From Hyphomicrobiales bacterium (lineage in GTDB: Bacteria; Pseudomonadota; Alphaproteobacteria; Rhizobiales; Xanthobacteraceae): a DNA stretch of 47,184 nt. The notes below the pieces were generated by a model that saw nothing but the letters and a program-made list of their open reading frames with translations, made no database searches and had not been told where the DNA came from. The position numbers and the translations under genes are program-made. The DNA is taken from assembly GCA_019075925.1 (NCBI GenBank), contig JAGXAC010000004.1, forward strand, positions 1-47,184. Reading direction: 5' to 3'. Positions 8,130 through 16,090 of this stretch are shown in pieces. Every line of letters starts with the position of its first letter. Within the stretch, counting starts at the first letter, position 1.

Positions 8130-8516
8130 ATGGCCGAAAAATCGATTAATACGCTGTCGGGCGCGATCGTCGCCGGCCTGTACTGCCGCTGTCCGCGCTG
8201 CGGGCGGGGCAAACTGTTCCATGGATTTGTAACGCTGCGGCCCCGCTGCGAGGCGTGCGGGCTTGATTACAACTTCGCCGATTCCGGCGACGGCCCGGCC
8301 GTCTTCATCATGTTCTTGGCCGGTTTTATTGTCGTTGGCGCGGCGCTGGTGACCGAGGTTCTGTATCAGCCGCCTTATTGGGTGCACGCCGCGCTGTGGC
8401 TGCCCTTGATCCTCATTGTCACGCTGGGACCGCTACGGCCGATGAAGGGACTGATGATCGCCTTGCAATACCACCACAAGGCCGCGGAAAGCCGCTTCGG
8501 CAGGAACCGGCCTTGA
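8130..8516 (+). CDS. DUF983 family zinc-ribbon membrane protein
   Basis: A 128-residue protein with an N-terminal CPRCGRGKLF and a CEACGLDYNF pair about 20 residues later, forming a zinc-ribbon-like module. DSGDGPAVFIMFLAGFIVVG and a second hydrophobic helix follow. This is the DUF983 pattern; no biochemical role is established for the family as far as I know. The ORF track starts at 7989, but the first 47 residues there are not family-like and the Met at 8130 (MAEKSINTLSG) gives the usual length. The gene is divergent from the Ehr operon. Confidence 0.85.
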   Translation: MAEKSINTLSGAIVAGLYCRCPRCGRGKLFHGFVTLRPRCEACGLDYNFADSGDGPAVFIMFLAGFIVVGAALVTEVLYQPPYWVHAALWLPLILIVTLGPLRPMKGLMIALQYHHKAAESRFGRNRP

Positions 8517-8717
8517 ACGCCCACCCCTCCAAGCGCTGGGCAGCGACTTCTGCAGATGAGCGGGCTTTTTGACGGAGACTTAGCGAAGGCAACAGTTATG
8601 CTGTGGTCTAATCGATCCGCAGTTCGGTTGACCGCGCACCCCGACTTTGTTTTGGCGAAATTCTCGGTGACTGAATCGGGTCGGCGGCCACGGACCGCAT
8701 CGCTTAAGCTAGTGGTT

Positions 8718-9098
8718 TCAAATCTTTTCGGAGCCTTCGGCCTTCAATGCCCACATCAGGGCCGCAAGCACACCCTTGCATCGCGGTAACATGATTGCGG
8801 CCAATCCCGCGATCAGTGGCAAGTAAATCGCGCGCGCAAGCCACATTGGAAGTTGAAAATTTTTCTCGGATATCAGCACAATCGGCACGGTCATATGACC
8901 GACGACGAGAATTGTCAGCCAAGGAGCAGCGTCGTCAGTCCGAAAATGACCATAAGGTTGGCCGCACGCGGAGCAGCGATCGACCAGTTTGATGTAGTGG
9001 TGCAGCAATCGGCCTTGGCCGCATCGCGGGCATCGCCCGAGCGCGCCCCTGATTAGGGCTGTCGGCGTTGACGGAAACTTCAGATTGACGGTTGTCAT
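8718..9098 (-). CDS. Second, divergent DUF983-like zinc-ribbon membrane protein
   Basis: A 126-residue protein with RCPRCGQGRLLHHYIKLVDR followed by CSACGQPY, matching the paired CxxC layout of the neighbouring DUF983 protein. Two hydrophobic segments follow (about residues 60-77 and 85-105). The usual DAGDGP sequence between the ribbon and the first helix is replaced by RTDDAAPWL, so it is a divergent member. It is convergent with the first DUF983 gene, about 200 bases away, and no terminator is obvious between them. Two paralogues flanking one space suggest a local duplication with divergence. Confidence 0.8.
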   Translation of the reverse strand: MTTVNLKFPSTPTALIRGALGRCPRCGQGRLLHHYIKLVDRCSACGQPYGHFRTDDAAPWLTILVVGHMTVPIVLISEKNFQLPMWLARAIYLPLIAGLAAIMLPRCKGVLAALMWALKAEGSEKI

Positions 9099-9548
9099 GG
9101 AATGGCGTCTTAGCTGACCACCAATGCGGTGGGCAAGAACTTTGCGCCGGATCGCAAAGTCATCGTGTCGAGGTCCACCCGCTTGTGCACGGCGCTTGGT
9201 GGCTCAGCGGCCTACGTGCGAGCATTGCGCGTTTGAGCAAACACGACATCACGAGGCCGCCGGCTTTTTTTGAGTCATCTGACAGCGATCCCTATCAGTC
9301 CGGCTCTTGGCCGCAAGCCGGGAATTTTCCTTTTCCTTTTTGATGTGGATCAAAAGATCATAATCGCGTCGAATTATTTATTATTATTGTAATTTGCCAG
9401 TGGGGATTGTGAGTCAAAGCGGCCTTGGCCGCACCCGGACGCCTACATGTCGGTGGAATGTCTAGCCTGATGGTTGCATTTCGTAAGCCCAGCAACAGGC
9501 AAAGTTCTCGGCGAGGATCATGACGAATAGGGTGTGAGGTAAACGGAA
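9099..9548. other. 450-base intergenic region with an FNR/FixK site and AT-rich promoter segment
   Basis: No open frame here has both a plausible start and family-like composition. The region contains a perfect FNR/FixK palindrome at 9340-9353 and then a conspicuously AT-rich run (AATTATTTATTATTATTG) unlike the surrounding GC-rich DNA, where a -10 element would be expected. A leader of roughly 160 bases would precede the small gene at 9549. The first half (9099-9300) shows nothing I recognise. Confidence 0.5.
9340..9353 (+). promoter_or_regulatory. Perfect FNR/FixK-type binding site (anaerobox)
   Basis: TTGATGTGGATCAA is a perfect match to the TTGAT-N4-ATCAA consensus of FNR, FixK and AadR regulators. 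If it is centred near -41.5 of a plus-strand promoter, transcription would begin around 9388. TATTTA sits at about 9375-9380, where a -10 element is expected. The first gene downstream on that strand is the 64-residue ORF at 9549. A minus-strand promoter toward the DUF983 gene at 9098 is less likely, because no comparable AT-rich -10 is evident there. Confidence 0.75.
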
Positions 9549-9743
9549 ATGTCGGATGCAAAACAAAAATCCTTGGCCGTTAAAACTGAGCGAGAAACCT
9601 CCAAAGAGATCATTTCGCGCATCCGCAAGCTGCGCTGGGCCGGAATGGACGACGAAGCGGAACGACTGCTGAAAGAACTGAAGCCGCTGCCTACTGAGGA
9701 GAAAGCGGAAAGTGTGCTGCCGACTCGAGTTGAGACCGACTAA
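9549..9743 (+). CDS. Small hypothetical protein downstream of an FNR/FixK box
   Basis: This 64-residue protein is rich in charged residues and probably helical (SKEIISRIRKLRWAGMDDEA then ERLLKELKPLP). A GAGG sequence seven to eight bases upstream of the ATG supports translation. No signal peptide, cysteines or membrane segment is present and I do not recognise the family. Its position about 195 bases after a perfect FNR/FixK site suggests induction at low oxygen, but this is inference. The overlapping minus-strand ORF at 9462-9767 lacks comparable support. Confidence 0.6.
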   Translation: MSDAKQKSLAVKTERETSKEIISRIRKLRWAGMDDEAERLLKELKPLPTEEKAESVLPTRVETD

Positions 9744-9817
9744 CGTAGACGGGCTTGCGGGCGCCACAAATTAGCTCCGCCACTGTGTTTGACCGTTCAA
9801 AATTCTTAATCACTTCA

Positions 9818-10390
9818 CTATTCAGGCACATCGGCACTGGCAGAATTCGGCGGAAGCCTTTTGGCCCGTTTACCGCAAAAATCAGCCCAAGCATCGATGA
9901 GACGCCGGCGCTTTTCGAAAAGATCGGACCGCCGATAGGCCGCCTCGGTTTTGCTTTCGATCGCGTGTGCGAGCGCCATTTCGACTACTTCGTTTGGAAA
10001 CTCGGTCCGCTCGGCTGCCCAATCGCGAAATGTCGATCGGAACCCGTGTGACGTGATATCGCCGCGATTCATTCTGCCCAAGGTCGCAAGTAGCGCCATG
10101 TTCGATAACGGGTTGTCCGGCGTTCCACTAGGGAAAACGTAAGACGCGTTTGGCTGCTTGATTCGCTTCAGCGCAGCAATTGCTGTATTCGAAAGCGGCA
10201 CTCGATGTTCCCGAAGGCCCTTCATGCGCTCGGCCGGGACAGTCCAAACTCGCTGTTTGAGAATCATGTCCCTCGCTCAGGAGCAGACGCACGTCATGCG
10301 CCTTCTTACGCGCATCGGCGAGACTCACTTTGTGCAGGCCACCAAACCCCATCTCACGAGTTCGGCCGCGGAGCGTGAAGCGAAAAGTGG
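9818..10390 (-). pseudogene. P4-type tyrosine integrase remnant next to tRNA-Ser
   Basis: Two pieces of one integrase are visible in different frames. The upstream piece (about 10263-10390) reads FRFTLRGRTREMGFGGLHKV then SLADARKKAHDVRLLLSEGHD, part of the N-terminal arm-binding domain. The downstream piece (9818-10264) reads VWTVPAERMKGLREHRVPLS, then HGFRSTFRDWAAE and AYRRSDLFEKRRRLIDAWAD. It thus keeps the HxxR motif and the catalytic tyrosine region. The central part, roughly 200 residues including the first catalytic arginine, is deleted at about 10260. The remnant lies directly downstream of tRNA-Ser on the same strand, the usual layout of an integrative element. Confidence 0.85.
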
Positions 10391-10433
10391 TCGGATTTTG
10401 GCGAACGACGGCGAGTGGTAGCGAACAAGGCCT

Positions 10434-10523
10434 TGGCGGAGGGAGTGGGATTCGAACCCACGATACGGTTTCCCGTATACACGCTTTCCAAGCGAGCGCC
10501 TTCAGCCACTCGGCCATCCCTCC
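10434..10523 (-). tRNA. tRNA-Ser(GGA), CCA end encoded
   Basis: The minus strand folds as a class II tRNA. The acceptor GGAGGGA pairs with TCCCTCC, and the D-arm region is GGCCGAGTGGCTGAAGG. The anticodon loop TTGGAAA gives GGA, the long variable arm is TACGGGAAACCGTA, and the T arm is GTGGGTTCGAATCCCAC. Discriminator G and an encoded CCA (10434-10436) follow. The long variable arm and G73 are serine identity features. Its 3' half is a typical integration target, and the integrase remnant lies immediately downstream. Confidence 0.96.
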
Positions 10524-10666
10524 GGGGCGCGGAGCGCGCAATATAGCGAGCCGGCCCGGTGGCACAACCCACGCCATTCAGCGCGTTTGGACGCTCCGCG
10601 AAGCATCTGCTACCGTCGCGTTCCCAGTACATGAGAACCGATTATCGTTGTCCTTCAGGCGGAAAA

Positions 10667-11461
10667 ATGATCGTACGCGAACGGCCCGACGGCGCGTTGA
10701 TACTCATTTGCCAGACCGACCACGCCAAACTATCGGGGCAGTGCGCGGCACATTGGGGCAACCGGGCTTTCGCGCGGCCGCAGCCTTATGAGGCGGTGGT
10801 ACGCGCCGCGACGTTTCACGACAGCGGCTGGTACGACTACGAAGCGAGCCCGACGGTCGCGCCCGACACCGGAAAGCCGCTCAATTTCATCCAAGTGCCG
10901 TGGGGCAAATCGCAACGGCGCGCGTTCGAATGGGCGATCGACTGGATGAGCCGGATCGACCCATATTCGGGATTGCTGATCAGCAAGCACCGCACCGGAC
11001 TGCAACGCGGCCGCTACGACCGGATTGCGCACCCGAAATTCTTCAACACGCAAAACTTGCCCGAAGATAACGAGGACTTTCTGGCGCGCAACGAAGCGGC
11101 GCAAGCGGCCGCTATGCGCAACTATGACGAACGCGAGTTCTGGACCAATTACCAGCTGCTCCAGGCCTTCGATCTGATTTCGCTGTTTCTCTGCAACAAG
11201 GATGTAGTCGACGACTACATCGAGCCGGTTCCGACTTCATATGATGGCCGCTCGCAACCGGTGAAGCTCGCCCTGAAAACCGTCGACGCCGGCCGCATCG
11301 AGATCGATCCGTTTCCATTCGACGTCAATCCGCTGCGCGTGCAACTGGTCCGGCGCGAACTCGACCAAACGGCGTTCGCGGACCCAGCCGCCTTCCGCGA
11401 GGCCTACTTCAATACCGTTCCGCAGGCAGTCGACTTCATTTTGTGCGGCCGAGGGCGTTGA
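10667..11461 (+). CDS. DUF3891 family protein
   Basis: A 264-residue protein starting MIVRERPDGALILICQTDHA, the usual opening of DUF3891 proteins (TDHAKLSGQ), then TFHDSGWYDYEASP. The conserved histidines and aspartates (TDHA, FHDSGW) hint at an HD-like or metal-binding fold, but the family has no established function. The ORF track starts at 10559, within the tRNA-flanking region. The ATG at 10667, with AGGCGG about five bases upstream, fits the family start. The quinone oxidoreductase gene follows after 19 bases, so the two may be co-transcribed. Confidence 0.82.
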   Translation: MIVRERPDGALILICQTDHAKLSGQCAAHWGNRAFARPQPYEAVVRAATFHDSGWYDYEASPTVAPDTGKPLNFIQVPWGKSQRRAFEWAIDWMSRIDPYSGLLISKHRTGLQRGRYDRIAHPKFFNTQNLPEDNEDFLARNEAAQAAAMRNYDEREFWTNYQLLQAFDLISLFLCNKDVVDDYIEPVPTSYDGRSQPVKLALKTVDAGRIEIDPFPFDVNPLRVQLVRRELDQTAFADPAAFREAYFNTVPQAVDFILCGRGR

Positions 11462-11480
11462 CGCGTCCGGAGCAGCAACC

Positions 11481-12449
11481 GTGAGGGCGATCCGCGTCCA
11501 CGTTCACGGCGGTCCGGAAACGATGCGGCTTGAGGACATGCCGCTGCCATCGCCCGGCGACGGCCAGCTATTGATCGAAGTCAAGGCCGCCGGCGTCAAC
11601 CTGTTCGATACGCAACTGCGCAGCGGACTTTACAAGCGCGAACTGCCTCTCACGCTCGGACTCGAGGGTGCCGGAATCGTCCGCGCGCACGGCTCCGATG
11701 TGGCCGGCATAAACGCGGGAGATCGCGTTGCGTTCATCTTTGCACCGGGCACGTATGCGACGCATGTGCTTGCGCCGGCCGCCCGTGTCGTACCGCTTCC
11801 CGAGGCCATAAGCTTTGAAGACGCGGCCGCGATCCTGTTCCAGGGACTGACTGCGCACTATCTGGCGACGTCAACCTTCCCGCTTAAGGCCGGATCGACC
11901 TGTGTGGTCCACTCCGCCGCCGGCGGCGTTGGCATTTTGCTCTGCCGGATTGCGAAAATCCGCGGCGCCGAAGTGATCGGTGCGGTGTCGACTTCGGCAA
12001 AAGCCGAGACCGCACACGCCGCGGGTGCCGATCACGTCGTCGTTTACGGGGACCAGGACTTCGCCGCAGTGGCCCGGCGCGTTACCGAGGGGCGCGGCGT
12101 CGATGTGGTCTACGATGCGGTCGGGCTTGAGACCTATATCCGCAGCATGGACGCGCTTCGGCCGCGCGGAACGCTCGCTCTTTATGGCGAGGCGAGCGGG
12201 CTCGTTCCGCCGATCGATCCGCGCGAGCTTTTGACGCGCAAATCATTGTATCTCACCCGCACCGGCCTCGATCATTATATCGCCGACCGCGCCGAGCTCC
12301 TATCGCGCACCGATGAAATCTTCGGCTGGGCCGCCACCGGGCAGTTGAACCAGACGATTTTCCGAACTTATCGGCTGGAGGAAGCCGCCGACGCGCATCG
12401 GGCAATCGAGTCGCGCACGACGATCGGCAAGCTCCTGGTGATTCCATGA
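11481..12449 (+). CDS. Zinc-less quinone oxidoreductase (NADPH:quinone reductase, MDR family)
   Basis: A 322-residue medium-chain dehydrogenase of the zeta-crystallin/QOR type. The N-terminal GroES-like domain has LGLEGAGIVRAHGSDV. The Rossmann domain carries VHSAAGGVGILLCRIAKIRG (the AAGGVG nucleotide motif) and ends GKLLVIP. The cysteines and histidine that bind zinc in alcohol dehydrogenases are absent, as expected for QOR. The start is GTG at 11481. The stop overlaps the start of the carboxymuconolactone-decarboxylase-like gene (ATGA at 12446-12449), indicating one operon. Substrate is unknown; one-electron or two-electron quinone reduction with NADPH is the family reaction. Confidence 0.88.
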   Translation: MRAIRVHVHGGPETMRLEDMPLPSPGDGQLLIEVKAAGVNLFDTQLRSGLYKRELPLTLGLEGAGIVRAHGSDVAGINAGDRVAFIFAPGTYATHVLAPAARVVPLPEAISFEDAAAILFQGLTAHYLATSTFPLKAGSTCVVHSAAGGVGILLCRIAKIRGAEVIGAVSTSAKAETAHAAGADHVVVYGDQDFAAVARRVTEGRGVDVVYDAVGLETYIRSMDALRPRGTLALYGEASGLVPPIDPRELLTRKSLYLTRTGLDHYIADRAELLSRTDEIFGWAATGQLNQTIFRTYRLEEAADAHRAIESRTTIGKLLVIP

Positions 12450-12997
12450 CCGCGAAACCCCCGCCGCGTTTGCCGTTGATCGACGCGCCCGAAGACGGCC
12501 TGGCGCGGGAGGAATTTGGCAAGCTCGCGAGCGGAGGCGGCATTCTCAATCTGCATCGGATGATGGCGCACGCGCCAGCCCTGATGAAAGCGTCCGGCGG
12601 CTTGGCGGCCGCCTTCCGCCACGCCGCCGAGCTCGGACGCGATGTAACCGAAATCGTCGTTCTGCGGACGGCACAGATTGCCGGCTGCGACTATGTATTC
12701 CGGCGCCACGTGCCGTTGGCACGCGCCGCCGGCGTCACCGATCAGCAGATCGGCGAGATCCGGCACTGGCGTGAAAGCAGCGTCTTTTCGTCCGCGCAAA
12801 AGGCTGCGCTTGGATTTGCCGAGGACGCAGCGCAAGGCGATTCAGCCGACGACGCAACATTTGCGCTGCTGCGGCAATATTTTTCGCCGCGCGAGATTGT
12901 CGAATTGACCATGCTGGTCGGACACTACGTGTCGACTGCTATTTTCATCAAAACGCTGGCGGTTCCCGACGAGACGCCGCAGACAGGGGCGGAGTAG
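12446..12997 (+). CDS. Carboxymuconolactone decarboxylase family (AhpD-like) protein
   Basis: This 183-residue, mostly helical protein has the CMD core: LRTAQIAGCDYVFRRHVPLA followed by AGVTDQQIGEI and later REIVELTMLVGHYVSTA. The position of the AhpD CxxC motif has only one cysteine (GCDYVFRRH), so peroxidase-type disulfide chemistry is unlikely, while the downstream histidine is kept. Such proteins are often annotated as 4-carboxymuconolactone decarboxylases without evidence for that reaction. The gene is coupled to the upstream quinone oxidoreductase by a four-base overlap, and mobA begins directly after its stop. Confidence 0.85.
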   Translation: MTAKPPPRLPLIDAPEDGLAREEFGKLASGGGILNLHRMMAHAPALMKASGGLAAAFRHAAELGRDVTEIVVLRTAQIAGCDYVFRRHVPLARAAGVTDQQIGEIRHWRESSVFSSAQKAALGFAEDAAQGDSADDATFALLRQYFSPREIVELTMLVGHYVSTAIFIKTLAVPDETPQTGAE

Positions 12998-13633
12998 GTG
13001 GGCGGCTCCGAGCGGAAGCATCCGGCAACGCTCGGCCTTGTGCTCGCCGGCGGCCGCGCTCGCCGCATGGGAGGCGCTGAAAAGGGACGGATCGATATCG
13101 GCGGCGCAACCATTCTCGACCGCGCGCTGGCGCGCCTACGTCCGCAATGTGATCGCCTCATTATCAATGCCCGCGATCCGGCTCGCTTTGCCGAGACCGG
13201 AGTGCCGGTGGTCGCCGACAGCCTGCCGGACTACGCCGGACCGCTGGCCGGCATTCTCGCCGGACTCGATTGGGCGGCGGAACACGCCGCGGAAATTGCC
13301 TGGGTGGTCAGCACACCAAGCGATTGCCCGTTCCTGCCGCATGATCTGGTCGCGCGGCTGCATCAGGCACGCGCGGAGGTCGATGCAAGGCTTGCCTGCG
13401 CGCGGTCGGCGCAGCGGTGGCATCCGGTCGTCGCGCTCTGGCCGGTGAACTTGCGCGAAGACCTGCGTCGCGCACTCGCCGACGGCGTAAGCAAAGTCAT
13501 GGAATGGACCGCGCGTTACACGGTCGGTATCGCCGATTGGCCGGCCGTGCCGGTCGATCCGTTCTTCAACGTCAATACACCGGAACAGGCTGCCGAAGCC
13601 CTGCGCCTCGCGGCACGCTACCCGGACGCCTGA
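12998..13633 (+). CDS. mobA: Molybdenum cofactor guanylyltransferase MobA
   Basis: This 211-residue enzyme transfers GMP from GTP to molybdopterin to make the guanine dinucleotide cofactor of DMSO-reductase-family enzymes. The N-terminal nucleotide-binding signature is LVLAGGRARRMGGAEKGRID, and the acidic metal site lies around STPSDCPFLP. It ends in the usual FNVNTPEQ motif. Translation starts at a GTG at 12998 directly after the upstream stop, with GGAG just before it. The 3' end overlaps the convergent mobB gene by 16 bases. Confidence 0.94.
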   Translation: MGGSERKHPATLGLVLAGGRARRMGGAEKGRIDIGGATILDRALARLRPQCDRLIINARDPARFAETGVPVVADSLPDYAGPLAGILAGLDWAAEHAAEIAWVVSTPSDCPFLPHDLVARLHQARAEVDARLACARSAQRWHPVVALWPVNLREDLRRALADGVSKVMEWTARYTVGIADWPAVPVDPFFNVNTPEQAAEALRLAARYPDA

Positions 13634-14154
13634 ACGCCAATCCGTTCGCGCGGCATCGCCTCGGCGAGCAAGACGTTGGCGATACCTTCGATATCGTCGA
13701 GCATCAACACCGGTAGCGGCGCCTGCGGCAATGGCCGATCGGTGGCAATCGCGACAATGCAATTGTCGTCGGGATGCAGAGGCGGCTTGCCGACCGACGC
13801 CCGATACACTTCCAGCTTGGGGTGCGCGTGGCGCTTAAAGCCCTCGACGATCACCAGGTCGACAGGGCTGAGTTTGTTCAAGATTTCGACAAGCGACAGT
13901 TCCGCCTCGTCGCGTAGCTCGTGAATTAGCGCCCAGCGCCGGCTCGACGCCACAGCCACTTCGCTCGCGCCGGCCTCACGGTGCAGCCAAGAATCTTTGC
14001 CCGGCTTGTCGAGATCGAACTCATGATGCGCGTGTTTGACGGTGGCGACTTTCAACCCGCGCCCGACCAACGCCGGGATCACCCGGGTGACCAGCGTCGT
14101 CTTTCCCGACCCGCTCCAGCCGGCAAGGCCGATGACCCGCATGGGCGCGCTCAT
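13618..14154 (-). CDS. mobB: Molybdopterin-guanine dinucleotide biosynthesis adaptor MobB
   Basis: A 178-residue P-loop GTP-binding protein that assists MobA. The Walker A is [35 protein letters not shown] follows and VDLVIVEGFKRHAHPKLEVY is the typical MobB Walker B and substrate region. It is convergent with mobA and shares 16 bases with it at the 3' ends (13618-13633). The two are therefore linked but not co-transcribed, unlike the common mobAB operon. Confidence 0.94.
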   Translation of the reverse strand: MSAPMRVIGLAGWSGSGKTTLVTRVIPALVGRGLKVATVKHAHHEFDLDKPGKDSWLHREAGASEVAVASSRRWALIHELRDEAELSLVEILNKLSPVDLVIVEGFKRHAHPKLEVYRASVGKPPLHPDDNCIVAIATDRPLPQAPLPVLMLDDIEGIANVLLAEAMPRERIGVQASG

Positions 14155-14249
14155 AACCTTATGATAGAGACGCCATCGCGAATTGGCGACTCTTTGCAGC
14201 CGGGTGGAGAAGCTTGGCGACGCTTTGCGACCCTTTGGGAGCCTGGGCT

Positions 14250-14474
14250 ATGGCCGAACAAACCTTCGATTTGCGCGGCCTCAAATGCCCGCTGCCGGTG
14301 TTGCGCGCACGCAAGGCGCTTGCCGGCATGAATGCTGGCGACGTCCTCAGCATGGCGTGCACCGATCCGCTCGCCGCCATTGATATTCCCAACCTGGTGC
14401 GCGAAACCGGCGACACGCTGGAGCAAACGCAGCACGACGGCAACGTCGTCACGTTCCGCATCCGCAAGCGCTGA
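14250..14474 (+). CDS. tusA: TusA/SirA-type sulfurtransferase
   Basis: A 74-residue protein beginning MAEQTFDLRGLKCPLPVLRA, with the CPxP motif whose cysteine carries the persulfide sulfur. The rest (DPLAAIDIPNLVRETGD) follows the TusA two-layer fold. The start at 14250 is chosen because GGGAG lies eight bases upstream; the longer ORF start at 14214 adds twelve residues not typical of the family. TusA proteins deliver sulfur for tRNA thiolation and can also feed molybdenum cofactor synthesis, so a place beside mobA and mobB is suggestive. Confidence 0.9.
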   Translation: MAEQTFDLRGLKCPLPVLRARKALAGMNAGDVLSMACTDPLAAIDIPNLVRETGDTLEQTQHDGNVVTFRIRKR

Positions 14475-14483
14475 TCGCCGTGT

Positions 14484-15689
14484 TCAAATCGGAGCCGATG
14501 TTGCGTCGTAGCTAAAAAGCCAATCGTATCGGTCCGTGACGCGCTGCTCCTGCCACTCGTGCGCGACATGGGCTTGCGCGGCCTCCGCGTCCGCCAGCGC
14601 ATGGCTGTGAAAGCGCGGGATCATGGCGGCCGAACCGGCGACCGCTTGGTCGGCACGCGCGCGGCGTGCGGTTTCGTAGCGAGAAAATGCGGCTTCGTGG
14701 TCGCCCGGGTATTTATCGAGACACCGCGCAAGCACCAGACCGTCCTCGATTGCCATGACGGCTCCCTGCGCCAGAAACGGCACCATGGGATGGCAGGCGT
14801 CGCCAAGAAGCGTGCAGCGGCCGTCGCTCCACCGCTCCAGAGTCGGCCGCAGCGCCAGCGCCCATTTATAAGGAACCTCGATGTTATCGATAATGGCATG
14901 CACGTCCGCGTGCCAGCCGCGAAAATCGTCCCGCAATTCCTCCGGGGTGCCGGGAACGTTCCAGCCTTCGACCTGCCAATCGCTGCGCTCGCGGATGCCG
15001 ACAAAGTTGAGGAGAGTGCCGGCGCGGAGCGGATAGTGCACCACATGGCCGCCGGGTCCGACCCAGTTGGTGCCGGTGACCCGTGACACCGACGACGGCA
15101 ATTTCGCGATCGGGACGACGCCTCGCCAGGCCGTGATGCCGCAAAATTGCGGCTTCGACGCTCCGAACAGACTTGCGCGCACGGCCGAGTGCAGCCCATC
15201 GGCACCGATGACCAGCTTTGCCCGCACCGGCTCCGCATTCTCGAACACAAGCTCAACGTCATCGGGCGCTTGCCGCACACCGACGCATTTGCGGCCGAGG
15301 TGCACGACGTCGGGCCTTTCGCGCATCAGCGCATGTGCAATGACGCCGTGCAGGTCACCGCGATGGATAGTGATGTAAGGAGAACCGTAGCGCGTCTCCG
15401 ACTCAACGCCGAGATCGAACAGCTTCCAGCTCTGACCGGTGTTCCAAAGCCTGATCGCCTTCCCGGCCGGCAGCACTTGAACCTTCTCCAGCGCCGCTTT
15501 CAGCCCAAGCGCGTGCAGGACGCGGGTGCCATTGGGACTGATCTGCAGGCCGGCGCCGAGCTCGCGCAGTTCCGCCGCCTGTTCGTAAACTTCTACGTCG
15601 ATGCCACGCCGGACGAGCGCCAACGCCGCGGTAAGACCGCCGATGCCGGCGCCGACAATGGCTATTTTATTGGGTGCCTCGCCGGTCAC
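14484..15689 (-). CDS. FAD-dependent monooxygenase (salicylate/3-hydroxybenzoate hydroxylase type)
   Basis: This 401-residue class A flavoprotein monooxygenase has the three expected FAD/NAD(P)H motifs: [17 protein letters not shown] near the N terminus, [13 protein letters not shown] (DG motif), and [17 protein letters not shown] (GD motif). Such enzymes hydroxylate aromatic acids using NAD(P)H and O2. The ORF track begins at 15893, but that extension is a shadow. The real start is the GTG at 15689, overlapping the stop of the Rieske ferredoxin gene in a GTGA. Substrate cannot be deduced from sequence alone. The C terminus ([20 protein letters not shown]) matches salicylate-hydroxylase-like members. 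Confidence 0.9.
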   Translation of the reverse strand: MTGEAPNKIAIVGAGIGGLTAALALVRRGIDVEVYEQAAELRELGAGLQISPNGTRVLHALGLKAALEKVQVLPAGKAIRLWNTGQSWKLFDLGVESETRYGSPYITIHRGDLHGVIAHALMRERPDVVHLGRKCVGVRQAPDDVELVFENAEPVRAKLVIGADGLHSAVRASLFGASKPQFCGITAWRGVVPIAKLPSSVSRVTGTNWVGPGGHVVHYPLRAGTLLNFVGIRERSDWQVEGWNVPGTPEELRDDFRGWHADVHAIIDNIEVPYKWALALRPTLERWSDGRCTLLGDACHPMVPFLAQGAVMAIEDGLVLARCLDKYPGDHEAAFSRYETARRARADQAVAGSAAMIPRFHSHALADAEAAQAHVAHEWQEQRVTDRYDWLFSYDATSAPI

Positions 15690-16033
15690 GCCGGTTCGCC
15701 GGCGGCCGTACGGTTGAGATCGACGAAAACATCGTCGCCCTTGAGGACCACCCGATAGGTCCGCAGCGGCACCTCGCACGGCGGATCGACCACGTCGCCG
15801 GTGGGCACGTGGAAGGACCCCATGTGCATGCAGCACTCGATCACGTCGCCTTGGAGCATGCCGTCGGCCAGGCTTGCCGCCGCATGCGTGCATTCGTCAT
15901 CGGTAGCGTAGTAGGTTCCGCCGATATTGTAGACCGCCAACGTCTTGGTGCCGGCCGGGAATTGCTTGACCGTATCCGGAGCCACGTCGGACTTCGCACA
16001 GACGCGCACGACACCGCCGCCACTATCCGCCAT
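15686..16033 (-). CDS. Rieske-type [2Fe-2S] ferredoxin
   Basis: This 115-residue soluble Rieske protein has the ligand pairs [11 protein letters not shown] and [10 protein letters not shown], giving the C-x-H and C-x2-H ligands. The form resembles ferredoxin components of aromatic-ring dioxygenases. The ORF-track start at 16051 is a GTG inside the ribosome-binding region; the ATG at 16033 is preceded by GAGGGAGG at good spacing. Its stop overlaps the monooxygenase start by four bases, so the two are translationally coupled. No oxygenase alpha or beta subunit or ferredoxin reductase gene is present nearby. Confidence 0.9.
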   Translation of the reverse strand: MADSGGGVVRVCAKSDVAPDTVKQFPAGTKTLAVYNIGGTYYATDDECTHAAASLADGMLQGDVIECCMHMGSFHVPTGDVVDPPCEVPLRTYRVVLKGDDVFVDLNRTAAGEPA

Positions 16034-16090
16034 CGTCGATACCTCCCTCACGATTTTCGCTTACAATATAAAAAGTGATCGGAAGGAAGC

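Noticed and set aside
8517-8717. Possible terminator between the convergent DUF983 genes (GCGGGCTTTTTGA)
   Set aside because: The T run is there but I could not find a convincing complementary stem before it.
10550-10580. TGGCAC resembling a sigma-54 -24 element
   Set aside because: The required GC of the -12 element is not at the correct distance, and no enhancer-type regulator gene is present.
10559-10666. Upstream extension of the DUF3891 ORF
   Set aside because: The added residues lie in the tRNA flank, do not resemble the family N terminus, and the ATG at 10667 has a better ribosome site.
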